From positions 46,244,501-46,308,500 of the forward strand of contig CM060883.1 in NCBI GenBank assembly GCA_030762935.1: a stretch of 64,000 nt of DNA, read 5' to 3'. This document shows positions 11,100-21,703 of the stretch, piece by piece; within the stretch, counting starts at the first letter, position 1, and every line of letters starts with the position of its first letter. Below the pieces are notes generated by a model, which was given only the letters and a program-made list of their open reading frames with translations, was not told the DNA's origin and ran no database searches. Source of the stretch: Hymenopus coronatus. Its lineage: Eukaryota; Arthropoda; Insecta; Mantodea; Hymenopodidae. The translations under genes and the position numbers were made by a program.

Positions 11100-12135
11100 A
11101 AGGAAAAGTTTGAGAAAAGTTTGAGTATAAACATTGAAATTAATTAACAAAAGATATCTCGGAAATTGTTCACTCCACAAAAATATACAGGCCGTTTCAA
11201 AACGATGCCAAACGAAGATAGCAGTCGTTTAGCTTACACTTTTATCGGTCCGAAATTTGATGTCGCAACTTTCAAACTTTTCTATTTAAAGTTTTACGTG
11301 CGTTTAAAAATTGCACAAATTTGGGATTAGGCAGCGAAGGAACAACGCTTGTCATACGTCACACCCAAATGCTATGTTCTCCATTACTATGGTGACCTGT
11401 CCCGCGCCGGTGTGACTATCAAACCATGCCTTCACCACGTGACAGGGACCTTCGCTACCAACCGGCATCTCTCTTGAAGTCGGCCAGACAATTGCCATCT
11501 GGTTATGTACGACTGCCTAATCCATGGTGATTTTATGGCAGTTTTTGTATGTGCCGAATTAAGTATTACGTACGGTATGACCAACAAGGTCCAAATCTTC
11601 GTTCGGTGTCATTTTGAAACATCCTGAATATAAAATAAATTGTGTCTTTTAACGAGCTCTACATTTTTGTGCAGTAAGACTTTAACTGTCTCTTACAGTT
11701 TATCAATTACGCAAAAATCATCCAGAAGAAGTCTTCAGAAGCTATTCCTAGGATTATAAGATATACATTTTTTGTTATATGAGTATATTTAATATACAAT
11801 AGCTAAATCAAAATCGTTAGAGCCAGTTTTGAGAAAATAGAATTTTTCGTACATTTTTCCAAATAAAGGGTATAGTGGGAAGATTTTCTTGTAAATCTTC
11901 CTGTCAAATGCTTTAAGGATCTTGAAAGCAATTATGAAGTTTCTATTCAACCAACTTTTCGTTTTTGAGTTATGTAGAGAACTACTCGCGGAGTTTTGTT
12001 TCTTAGAATGTGCTATTTTCTTTATTCAGGAGTTCTCAACACAGATATTCACTGTGAAAATCCGTAGAGCAATATTTTTTATGAAATACAGTACCTTTTT
12101 TCCACTAGGTATACACAGAGTACTTGATTGAAAAA
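11100..12135 (-). mobile_element. HINE copy, old, carrying a MITE
   Basis: Highly diverged reverse copy (TGAGAAAAGTTTGAGTATAA to the decayed 5' region near 12110), interrupted at 11188-11626 by a MITE. Its microsatellite is largely lost and its 5' hairpin is not recognisable, so it is among the oldest copies here. Confidence 0.75.
11188..11626. mobile_element. 439-bp MITE with 6-bp target duplication
   Basis: Terminal inverted repeats of about 30 bp: left CAGGCCGTTTCAAAACGATG, right (reversed) CAGGATGTTTCAAAATGACA, both continuing to AACGAAG. AATATA flanks both sides (11182-11187 and 11627-11632). Removing the element plus one AATATA restores the surrounding HINE sequence. There is no coding capacity. 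The superfamily is undetermined. Confidence 0.85.
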
Positions 12136-12325
12136 GCTGTGTTCCATTCACATGACCTTCTCTATATCACTGCAACAAATTATCTATTTACTTCATTTAA
12201 TGGAGCAAAAATTATCAGAAATAGTCTTATTACTTGCTTCCTTGTTAGCAGAAGCGACATAAGGGGGTACCAGAGGTTAAAGTGATAGTCAAAAGATGGT
12301 TGCTCTGGGACTGAAGTTCCTTTTT
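12136..12325 (-). mobile_element. HINE host copy, left part (interrupted)
   Basis: The 3' part of a reverse HINE (GTGTTCCATTCACATGACC onward), broken at CTGAAGTTCCTTTTT by a forward HINE. It resumes after 13233. Confidence 0.92.
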
Positions 12326-12460
12326 ACTTTCTCCATACGCACTATGTACATAGTGTATAGAGAAAGTATTGCCCTCCACCAAACATTCGATACCGAGATT
12401 TCACCGGAAATATATGTTTTAGGGTCCCCAATATCCAAAAAAAGCATTTTCACAAAAAGG

Positions 12461-12507
<47 letters not shown>

Positions 12508-13233
12508 GAGTGTCCGTGTGTCCGTGTGTCTGTGAACACGATAACTCAAAAACGAAAAGTCTGTAAAATACCAAACTTGGTATTTAAGTTTAGTATCTTC
12601 CAGGAATGCGACACGAAGATTTTGAGAAAAGTCCCCCCACCCCCAACTACCCTTTACATGGAACTTTTTTCGAAAATTTTGATTTTCTCAAAAATGGCTC
12701 TAACGATTTTGATTAAAATTTCGGATATTAAACATATTTACCTGAAAAATGAAATGTATATCTTGAATTTTCTGGGAATAGCCTCTAAAGAGTAGTTTAT
12801 TCTGGATGAAATTTACTAAATTTTGAATAACTGCTAAACCGTAAGAGATGGACAAAAACTTAATACACAAAAAATGTAGAGCACATTAAAACACACAATT
12901 TATCTTATCTACATGTTTTTCGTGGAGCTCGTCGTTTTTGTGACATTCTTTATTTTTGGTTTCTGCTATGATAAACGTATACTTTTCTCACACTGGAACT
13001 TGTCAACTCCTATCCATATAAACAAATGAACTTCATTGACATAGCAGCCAGCTTTAGACTATCACTTTTATCTACGGTTGTCCGTTATTTCGCTTCTACT
13101 TACAAGGATGCGAGTAATAAGACTATTTCTGCTAATTTTTTCTGATTAGCATAAAGTAAATAGAAGTACAAGCTTTTTAAGTATTATTTGTTGCAGGGAT
13201 ATGGAGAAAGTCATGTGAATGGTACACATAAGA
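12326..13233 (+). mobile_element. HINE copy, complete, nested in another HINE
   Basis: Complete 908-bp forward copy from ACTTTCTCCATACGCACTAT to GGTACACATAAGA, with a long GT array at 12464-12503. Flanked by T runs inside a reverse HINE. Confidence 0.95.
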
Positions 13234-13240
13234 TTTTTTT

Positions 13241-13894
13241 GTATGGACACGAGTTCACGAAGTCCTGTGTGAGAAAAGTATAAGTCTTTATAGCTGAAAA
13301 AAAAGGAATATCTAAAAAACAATCATCTCCACGAAAAAAATTTATATAACATAAATTGTGTGTTTTAAGGTGCTCTACATTTGTTGTGTGCTAAGGTTTG
13401 TCCATCTCTTACGGTTTAGCAGTTATGTAAATTCCGTAAAATTGACCGAGAATAAAGTAGTCTTCAGAGGCTATTCCCAGAAAATTCAAGATATACATTT
13501 TATTTGTCAGGTAAATATCTTTAATATATGATATTTTATCAAAATCGTTAGAGCCATTTTTAAGAAAATCAAAATTTTCAAAAAAAGTTCCATGTAAAGG
13601 GTAGTTTGGGGTGGGGGGATTTTTCTCAAAATCTTCGTGTCGCATCCCTGGAAGATACTAAACTTAAATACCAAGTTCGTTTTTACTTTTTGAGTTATCG
13701 TGTTTACAGACACACGACACACTGACACACGGAAACACGGACACACACACGGACCTTTTTCTGAAAATACTTTTTTTTGGATACAGGGGACCCTAAAACA
13801 TATATTTCCGTGAAATTTCGGTATCGAATTTCTTGGTGGAGTGCAATACCTTCTCTATACACTATATACATAGCACGTATAGAGAAAGTAAAAA
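13241..13894 (-). mobile_element. HINE host copy, right part
   Basis: Resumes at GTATGGACACGAGTTCACGA and continues to an intact 5' hairpin and TATAGAGAAAGTAAAAA. A 19-bp gap near 13678 removes part of the TTTACCGAC region. Confidence 0.92.
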
Positions 13895-14047
13895 GTGATC
13901 AGAGATAGATTGAAACTTACTAAACCGATAATATGAAAGCCGTTGGGACACAACATTTATACCATACATTTATACACAATACTCCGGAAATGTTGGCTGT
14001 ACATTGCAAGGGTTTCAGAGCTAATACGAAATTTAATCAGTCGCACA

Positions 14048-14170
14048 GTATATCTAAGAAATAGTTAACAATACAAATAAATCTTTTGAGATAAATTGTG
14101 TTTTTAACGAGATCTGCATTTTATGTAGTAAGAAGTCGTTGTGTATTTCTTAGGGTTTACTAATCGAACG
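14048..14170 (-). mobile_element. HINE fragment, left side of an interruption
   Basis: Old reverse HINE body (ATAAATTGTG, AACGAGATCTGCATTTTATG, GGTTTACTAAT), cut near 14170. The continuation lies beyond the mariner derivative, at about 15340. Confidence 0.65.
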
Positions 14171-14637
14171 AGATGTGCTCACGATTACTGAGAGTCTCTC
14201 GTTTGGGAGGTCCCAGGCGGATTACCATTGGCCCCCCACTATGACCTTAGGGTATTCTTAATTTTCCCTTCTCGGTAAGTAAACTCTAGGATGGTTTCTC
14301 ATTTACCAACATTTCCTTGTTATAAAATACCGTTCATTCCGTTTTCTTCTTTTATTTCTGCTAGTAGGTTTCCTAACATATGGCGGTGCCGGAAAGATGG
14401 CGTGGAAGCTTGCCCCATGACGCTAGTGGCCTGATCGGGTCCTTTCTAGGCAGTTAGATAGTGGAAGGCTATTCGAGTTTAGAACTGTTAGTGATTTCTG
14501 CGCGTCCCTGGCCTATTTTCCGGCGACCTGCATCCTACTGTGGTTCCTTCATGTCACCCTTTCTTCTTGGATGTGGTAGCCACCATAGATCGAAGTAGGG
14601 CACGTGTGCGAAGTTTTCTTCTCAGTTATATAACCTA
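14171..14637. other. unidentified GC-richer insert
   Basis: About 470 bp of markedly higher GC content, lying with the mariner derivative inside an old HINE. No open frame, tRNA box or terminal repeat was recognised. It may be a 3' fragment of a retroelement; this is a guess. Confidence 0.3.
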
Positions 14638-15312
14638 TGAGGGACTTTTTTTCAACATCTGATAGGCTATAAATAAAAGAAAAGTCCATAGAAAACAATT
14701 ATTTTATTACTAAAAGTTCTGTACACTTATGGTTACTTTTCAACATAATTACCGAAAAGACTGAACCACTTAAGTGCACAAGCTTTGCAATATCCGCTTC
14801 AAAAATTTTTGGCGCCAATTATTTTAAAAGCATTGACGTTGTTTTAAAGATCTTCGTTGGTTTCCTAGCCACGTCTTCAGTTCAGGGAAAAGGTGAAAGT
14901 CGCTGGGTGCCAGGTCAGAACTGCACGGCGGATGATCGAAAATGTCCCATTGAAATTATTCAAGGAGCCGATAGGCTGTGCCAGTAGTGTGTGGACGAGC
15001 GTTGTCATGGATCAACACAATCCCTAAGTCAGCATTCCTCTTCGTTTGTTTTGAATAGCTCTCCGCAAACGTCGTAAAGTACGAAGATCTTTAAAGCAAC
15101 GTCAATGCTCATTTAAAATCATTGGCGTCAACATTTTTTTAAGCGGGTATTGCAAAGCTTGTGCACAGGTACGATAAATGTATCAATATTTTTAGTGATT
15201 ATGTTGAAAAGTAACCATAAGTGTACAAAACTTTTATTAATAAAAAATTTGTTTTCTATAAACTTGTCTTTTATTTTTAGTCTGTCGGCGGTTGAAAAAG
15301 AAACGGCCCTCG
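14638..15312 (-). mobile_element. mariner deletion derivative with ~215-bp inverted arms
   Basis: Flanked by TA (14636-14637 and 15313-15314). The ends read TGAGGGACTTTTTTTCAAC on the left and, inverted, CGAGGGCCGTTTC on the right. The two outer arms, about 215 bp each, are inverted copies of each other (for example TGTACACTTATGGTTACTTT on the left and AAAGTAACCATAAGTGTACA on the right). The 240-bp core encodes, on the minus strand, the catalytic C-terminal part of a mariner transposase with stops and frameshifts (LRRLRRAIQNKRRGML, then a broken DNAR motif). The N-terminal half is gone, so it cannot make transposase. Confidence 0.88.
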
Positions 15313-15339
15313 TATTTGATTTACTTATCAGACAAAAAG

Positions 15340-15575
15340 ATTCAAAATGTACAGGACTTCATACGATATTCTCAGTAATTCAAGATATATATTTTAATAG
15401 TTCTTACAAAGTTTTTAAACATATGGTAGGTGTTTTAATTAAAACTGTTAGAACTATTTCTGAGAAAATCCAATCTGAAAATATTTTGTTCATATAAAGG
15501 GTTGATTGGGGTGAAGGGATTTTATTTAAAATTTCGTGTCACACCTATGGAAAACTTGGAACTTAAACGTCAATG
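15340..15575 (-). mobile_element. HINE fragment, right side of an interruption
   Basis: Continuation of the old reverse HINE: TCAGTAATTCAAGATATATA, AATTAAAACTGTTAGAAC, CATATAAAGGGTTGATTGGG, TTTCGTGTCACACC. It ends before the microsatellite. Confidence 0.7.
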
Positions 15576-15852
15576 TTAATATCCAAGTGTTTAGCCTTGA
15601 AATTACATAGGGCTTATTAACCCTGTACATGGTGAACAGGGCATACGTGCATATATGACGTAACTGTTTTACACGTGGATAACTCTTAACAGACGCATAC
15701 AAGCTCAAGAGGCCGACACCAAATTGGTGATTAAGCTCTATTGAGGACCCCGCACAAAGACTTCTGCTCAGGGGTACGTGTGAAGCCTTCAGCGGTTTCA
15801 AGAGCATCAAGAATCCAGGATTCTAATAGAGCAAACATTCTCAAAGGGAGAT

Positions 15853-16552
15853 AAAAGTCTGATGTGTACCATTCACATGACTTGCTCTACATCTCTGCAA
15901 CAAATTATTCTTAAAAAGCTTTTACTTCTATTTATTTCATGCAAATCACAAAAAAATAGCAGAAATAGTCTTATTTCGTGCTTCTTTGTAAGTAGAAAAG
16001 AAATAAGGGAGTACCAAGGGAGTCAAAAGCTGGTTTCTATGTCACTGAAGTTCCTTTTTTGGTATGGACAGCAGTTGGTAAATTCCTGTATGAGAAAAGA
16101 ACTTTTTTTTTCAAAGCAGAAACCAAAAACAAGGAATGTCTCAAAAACGACCAACTCCACGAAAAAAATGTATATAACATAAAGTGTGTGTTTTAAGGTG
16201 CTCTAAATTTCTTGTGTAGTAAGTTTTTATTTAAGTCTTACGGTTTAGCAGAAATTCAAAATTCCGGAAAATTCGTCCAGAATAAAGTAGTCTCCAGAGG
16301 CTATTCCAAGAAAATTCAAGATATACATGTAATTTGTCAGGTAAATATCTTTAATATATGATATTTTAATCATAATCGTTAGAGCCATTTTTGCAAAAAT
16401 CAAAATTTTCGAAAAATTTTTCATGTAAAGGGTAGCTTGGGTGGGGGAGATTTTTCCTAAGATCTTTGTGTCGCATCCCTGAAAGATACTAAACTTAAAT
16501 ACCAAGTTTGGTATTTTACCCACTTTTCGTTTTTGAGTTATTCTGTTCACAG

Positions 16553-16608
<56 letters not shown>

Positions 16609-16731
16609 CTTTTGGTGATATAAGGGACCTTAAAGCATGTATTTCCGGTGAAATATCGGTATCGAACTTTTGGGCAGAGTGCAATACCGTCTCTATACAC
16701 TATGCACATAGTTCGTGTAGAGAAAGTAAAA
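15853..16731 (-). mobile_element. HINE copy, complete
   Basis: Complete reverse copy of about 880 bp with the 3' hairpin (GATGTGTACCATTCACATGA), body, a pure CA array at 16555-16604 and a 5' end GTAGAGAAAGTAAAAA. Confidence 0.93.
16555..16604. repeat. (CA)n microsatellite inside a HINE
   Basis: About 25 CA dinucleotides at the position where other HINE copies carry a short CACACGGACACA stretch. The array is the length-variable module of the family. Confidence 0.95.
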
Positions 16732-16812
16732 AAAAAAACATTTCCAAAACACAACGGATTATTGCTTTAAGAATTTCAAAGGTCTATGTGATAAATGCGA
16801 AAAAAGTGGCAT

Positions 16813-17620
16813 CGCTATAACATCCCCATAACAAATTGTTGTTAACACACTTATTTTTCTATCTACTTCATGTTAATCCAGATAAACATTAACAGAAACG
16901 ATGTTATTACTTAGTTCCTTTTAAGTAGAAGGGAAATAAGGGAATATACTATGCTAAACTGACAATCAAATGTTTTAAAAAGTGGTTGCTATGGGATTGA
17001 AATCCATTTCTTTGCGTGTAGACAAGCTCCCTATGAGAAAAGTAAAAGTATTCTAAAACTGAAACCAATAATGAATGTCTGAAGAACGGTGAACTCCTCG
17101 AAAAAATGCATATAACATAAATTGTGTGTTTTAACGAGTTCTACATTTTTGCTAAGTACGTTTTTGTCTATCTCTTACAGTTTACCAGTTAGGTAAAATT
17201 CCACAAAATACATCAAGAATAAATACATCTTCAGAGGCTATTCCCAGAAAATTCAAGATATATATTTATTTAGCATGTAAATATCTTTAATATACGATAT
17301 TTAAATCAAAATCGTTACAGCCATTTTTTAGAAAATCAACATTTTCGAATATTTTCCCATTTGGGTTGGGGATATATTCTTAAAAATATTTGTGTCGCAT
17401 CTTTGGTATTTAACGGCCTCTTGGTTTTTGAGCTATGGTGTCCACAGACACATGCACACACACGCGTGCCACAGGACCCTTTTTCTAATTTTTTTTTTTT
17501 TTTGATTCAGAGGGTCCCAAAACGTATATTTCCGGTGAAATCTTGGTATCGAATTTTTTGGGTGCATTACTTTACCTTCTGTATACACTATGTACATAGT
17601 GCGTGTAGAGAAAGTAAAAA
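16813..17620 (-). mobile_element. HINE copy, 3' end eroded
   Basis: Reverse copy of the subfamily whose 5' block reads TTTTTTGGGTGCATTAC. The 3' hairpin is unrecognisable; the 5' hairpin is intact (CACTATGTACATAGTGCGTG). Confidence 0.88.
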
Positions 17621-18205
17621 TTAGAGGCAAATTTATGTATTATTTTCATTATAAGAACCATTTTTTATCCACTAAAATGAATTCTAAAGCTCTATACTGA
17701 TAGTATAAACTATGACGTTCCTCTTAATATATTCTAAAATTTAATTAATTAAGTTAAATGTAAAAAATGTTTTGAGCATCATATGAGTATCTCCGCGAAT
17801 GTAGAGTTATAAGCATGTTGGACGCTACCGGCAGGCATGGAAAACACGGACGGGCTAGGCAAATTTCTACTTAAGGCAAGACAGCTGAGTCCTTTGAAAG
17901 TCAATAATAGGGAAGAGGGGGCGAGATAAGAAGAGCTAAACAAAAGTGATTATAATGTTTTATATATATTTTATGTCATGCTTTTCGGTGATTTATTTGG
18001 TGTGGTGTTAATATTATGTGTGTGTGTGTATTTGTGTGTGTGTGTGGGGGTATATATATTTTTTCTCTTAAGTGTATTTGTCTACTATAATAGGGAACAT
18101 TACTACTTCTGAATACGGTTTATTTTGTGTTGTAAATTTATGTTGCTGTGTTTGGATATCTTTGTACTTTTATTTTCGTGTTTACTCATTTAATTTTCTG
18201 TTTTT
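17621..18205. other. unassigned interval with (TG)n
   Basis: AT-rich, with an imperfect TG/TATA microsatellite at about 18018-18060. Otherwise unrecognised. Confidence 0.45.
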
Positions 18206-18974
18206 ACTTTCGCTATACATACTATGTACATAGTGTATAGAGAAGGTATTGCACTCCACCAAAAAATTCGATACCGAGATTTCACCGGAAATATATGTTT
18301 TAGGGTCCCCTATATCCAAAAAAAGTATTTCCAGAAAAAGGTCCGTGTGTCAGTGTGTCTGTGAACATGATAACTCAAAAACTAAAAGTCGGTAAAATAC
18401 CAAACTTGGTATTTAAGTTTAGTATCTTCCAGAGATGCGACACGAAGATTTTGAGAAAAATCCCCCCACCCCAAACTACCCTTTACATGGAACCTTTTTC
18501 GAAAATTTTGATATTTACCTGACAAATAAAACGTATGTATTCAATTTTCTCGGAATAGCCTCTGAAGACTACTTTACTCTCGGTCAATTTTACAGATTTT
18601 TGCATAACTGCTAAACCGTAAGAGATGGACAAAAACTTACCACACAACAAATTTAAAACACCTTAAAACACACATTTTAGGTTGTATACATTTTTTTCGT
18701 GGAGTTGATTGTTTTTGAGATATTCCTTGTTTTTGGTTTCAGCTATAAAAACTTATACTTTTCTCATACAGGACTTTGTGAAGTCGTGTCAATACAAACA
18801 AAGGAATTTCAATCGCAGAGCAACCAGTTTTTGACTATCACTTTAACATATGGCCCTTATTTCACTTCTGCTAATATAGAAGCCAGTAATAAGACTATTT
18901 CTGCTGATTTTTGCTTCAATAGAATAATTTGTTGCAGTGGTATAGAGAAAGTCATGTGAATGGAACACATCAGA
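18206..18974 (+). mobile_element. HINE copy with internal deletions
   Basis: Forward copy with both ends intact (ACTTTCGCTATACATACTAT to AACACATCAGA). It is shortened to 769 bp by a deletion after GAAAATTTTGATATTTACC and a second one before the 3' subterminal repeat. Confidence 0.93.
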
Positions 18975-19500
18975 TTTTTTAATATTGTTTACTATGTTGT
19001 GTATTGCAAAATCCCGTACGGTCTGTGTACCCATTCTATTGATGAATATCAGTGTATGCTACTGTTATTTCATTAAATACCTTATTCATTCTTAATAGGA
19101 AATATGGGGAATAATTTGTACTGAAAAGCAGATGCATTGATGTGAGATGTCGGATTTAGTAAAAGTAGCGGCAGCAGATAGGTATATTCTGAAGTAAAGC
19201 AAATGAACATCGCCCCAGACTAACTAACTAATGGTGATATCATGAACAGCTGCGTGTGTATGTGTGTACTGCGGGAAGCCCAGCAGAAAGGCGTGCATTA
19301 AAACGGACCGGATCATTGCCATTAACATTTCCTGGCTTTCAATAGCCATCCATGTGTTTCAGTAATGAGTTGCGGCCAGTGCATCCATTCCATTTCACTC
19401 ATTACTAACTAATTTTAAAGGGAATTAAAATGAAGGCAACTAAAAAGTAATGCTTCCTGCCATATGGTGCGCATTCTCATTCCCTTAGGAAACTGCTTTT
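18975..19500. other. unassigned interval
   Basis: No recognised repeat or gene in about 525 bp. Confidence 0.4.
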
Positions 19501-19562
19501 TTACTACCTTCTCTACTACTTACCAATAGTAGATGGAGTAATTACATTTCTCCAAAATTACC
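19501..19562 (+). mobile_element. HINE-like 5' end, divergent hairpin
   Basis: After a T run: ACTACCTTCTCTACTACTTA, then a partner arm TAGTAGATGGAGTAAT and a CTCCAAAATT block. This parallels the family 5' end with a different stem. Related ends occur at 41040 and 61975. Confidence 0.55.
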
Positions 19563-19632
19563 GAACAGGCGGTTTTGAATGTGGCCCGCATTCGGGAGGC
19601 TGCGGGTTCGATCCCCGTGTCCGGCCTTTCTC
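19563..19632 (+). mobile_element. tRNA-derived SINE fragment
   Basis: Has a strong B box (GGTTCGATCCCC) and a closing GTGTCCGGCC, as in tRNA-derived SINE heads. The A box is missing and no cloverleaf can be completed. Confidence 0.55.
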
Positions 19633-19652
19633 TAACGTACTACTTATATACG

Positions 19653-19680
19653 AGGGTCATCCAGAAATTAATGAATAATT
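19653..19680. mobile_element. solo mariner-type inverted repeat
   Basis: TACGAGGGTCATCCAGAAAT has the form of a TA-flanked mariner terminal repeat and shares CGAGGG with the element ending at 15312. No partner end was found. Confidence 0.35.
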
Positions 19681-19690
19681 TGGTATAAAG

Positions 19691-19945
19691 ACGCGTTGTC
19701 GACGAGTGGCTAAACCACTCACCTCTCTCCTAAGTGGCCCGGGTTCAATTCCAAGCGACCGCATATGAGATTTGTGGTGGACAAAGGGAGCAAAGGCGGG
19801 TTTTTCTCAGGGTTTTCCCTAGTTCCCTGCCATCGCATTCCACTGGTGCTCCATCTTCATTCCATACATCATAAGAGTATCTCCTGCGATGCCATATGTA
19901 GTAAAAGGGGGTCTTTAAGATTATCAAAAACAAAAACAAAACAAA
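19691..19945 (+). mobile_element. tRNA-derived SINE (Ser/Leu-like head)
   Basis: Head has GACGAGTGGCTAAACCACTC (A-box region) and GGTTCAATTCC (B box). The body has GGGTTTTTCTCAGGGTTTTC and ends in a CAAAAACAAAAC tail, the usual layout of arthropod tRNA SINEs. Confidence 0.75.
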
Positions 19946-19951
19946 AATTTA

Positions 19952-20205
19952 GCCTGCCTGGGTAGTGTGGTGGTAGCGTGTCTGCCTCCATTCAAAAGGT
20001 CGTGAGATCGAATCTCGCTTAGGCTGAGTTACCCGGATAAGGTTTTTATTCGGGGTTTCCCTTATCCTGAGAAGACGAATGTCGAGTAACTTTAAACTCC
20101 ATGAACCCCGAGATCATTTAAGCATCATTTCAACAATTTCATTCATCGTCCGAAATGACCAACCAGAATAAAGGACATTTAACTACAAAAAAAGAAAAAG
20201 CAAAA
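19952..20205 (+). mobile_element. tRNA-derived SINE (family B), single tail
   Basis: Head GTAGTGTGGTGGTAGCGTGT with B box GATCGAATCTC. One body unit (GAGTTACCCGGATAAGG...CTGAGAAGACGAAT...TCATTTAAGCATCATTTC) is followed by the end GACCAACCAGAATAAAGGAC and an A-rich tail. It is the simple form against which the 7.7-kb copy shows tail multiplication. Confidence 0.8.
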
Positions 20206-20211
20206 CAAAAA

Positions 20212-21076
20212 AGTCTGATGTGTTACATTCACGTGACTTTCTCTATATCTCTACAGTAAATTATTTTTAAAAACACTATGCTTCTACTTACTTCCTGCTC
20301 ATCAAGAAAAAATTAGCAGAAATAGACTTATTACTTGCTTTTTTGTAAGTAGAAGATATATAAGGAAGCACCATAAGTTAAAGTGATAGTCAAAGGCTGG
20401 TTGCTATGTGACGAAAGCTCCTTTGTTTGCATGGACACGAGTCCTGTATGAGAAAAGTATAAGTTTTTATAGCTGAAACCAAAAACAAGGGATATCTCAA
20501 AAACAATCACCTCCATGAAAAAAATGTATATAATATAATTTGTGTATTTTAAAGTGCTCTACATTTTTTGCTTGGTAAGCTTTTGTCCATCTCTCACGGT
20601 TTAGCATTAATGCAAAATTCCGTAAAATTGACCCAGAATAAAGTAGTCTTCAGAGGCTATTCCCAGAAAATTGAAAATATACATTTTACTTGTCAGGTAA
20701 ATATCTTTAATATACGATATTTTAATCAAAATTGATAGTCATTTTTTAGAAAATCAAAAAGTTCCATGTAAAGGGTAGTTTGGGGTGGGGGGATTTTTCT
20801 CAAAATCTTCGTGTCGCATCCCTGGGAGATACTAAACTTAAATATCAAGTTTGGCATTTTATCGACTTTTCGTTTTGAGTTATCGTGTTCACAGACACAC
20901 GGACACACGGATACACGGACACAAACACACACGGACCTTTTTCCGAAAATATTTTTTTTGGATACAGGGGACCCTAAAATATGTATTTCCGGTGAAATCT
21001 CGGTATCGAATTTTTTGATGGAGTGCAATACTTTCTCTATACACTATGTACATAGTACGTATAGAGAAAGTAAAAA
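20212..21076 (-). mobile_element. HINE copy, complete
   Basis: Complete reverse copy (about 865 bp). It contains the uninterrupted stretch AAGTATAAGTTTTTATAGCT at 20455-20474, the paralogous empty site for the nested insertion at 9637. Confidence 0.94.
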
Positions 21077-21089
21077 ATTGGTGTAACTA

Positions 21090-21640
21090 AGTAATAATGA
21101 AAGATATCGACACAAAACTTAATTTACAAACTTAAGTAACTTACTCTACCTCTCAATGTAATCACCATTCTGCCAAGACACCTTTGTCGCGTGGTAGCAG
21201 TTTTTCAGTGCTTAAGTTATACTTCTCTACCGCTAAAGGACTTATTCGTTTCTTTGAATGCAGAAAATGTTCGGCCAATCGAATTTTATTGGCAAATAAC
21301 GCAAGTGTATGGTGATAATTCAATAAACGAGTCTTCAATGAGTAAATGACTCATAATTTACGAGGAATCAAGGAAGAATTAGCGACCACGACAAAGACCA
21401 GAAAGGTTATTGTCGTTATGGAGGAGTTGAAAGCAAATGCTGATAAAAGAATTTAGAAAACCCGCTGTATCACTTTAGACATGACATTTTGGTAGGGAAA
21501 AGTTTCCCAAACGGTGAAGACGTCAAAGCGACAGTGAAATCTTGGCTCAGGTCTTTAGCAGTGGAAGAGTATAACATCTGACTTGATAAATGGGTACCTC
21601 GAGACAACATATAATTTCAAATCAATGGCGACTTGATGAG
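21090..21640. pseudogene. mariner remnants in inverted halves
   Basis: Minus-strand translation of 21101-21250 gives a mariner C-terminus (SPLAVEKYN, later NGDYIER). Plus-strand translation of about 21262-21600 gives pieces of the N-terminal helix-turn-helix region (QITQVYGDNSINESSMSKWL) followed by a C-terminal RSLAVEEYN and VPRYN. All pieces are frameshifted. The two C-terminal pieces are homologous and inverted, so this is either two decayed copies or another derivative with inverted arms. Confidence 0.6.
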
Positions 21641-21703
21641 AATTAGAGTAAAGTTATGTGATGATATCTTTCGTTATAACTTAGTTGTGCCAAATTGTTC
21701 GTT

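Noticed and set aside
12289..12549. Frames rich in Thr-His or Val-Cys repeats (also near 16533, 30484, 31262, 31335)
   Set aside because: They translate the CA/GT microsatellites inside HINEs and recur on both strands of every copy.
15600..15650. HINE variant hairpin
   Set aside because: CCCTGTACATGGTGAACAGGG-like inverted repeat resembles the variant hairpin, but the flanking family blocks are absent.
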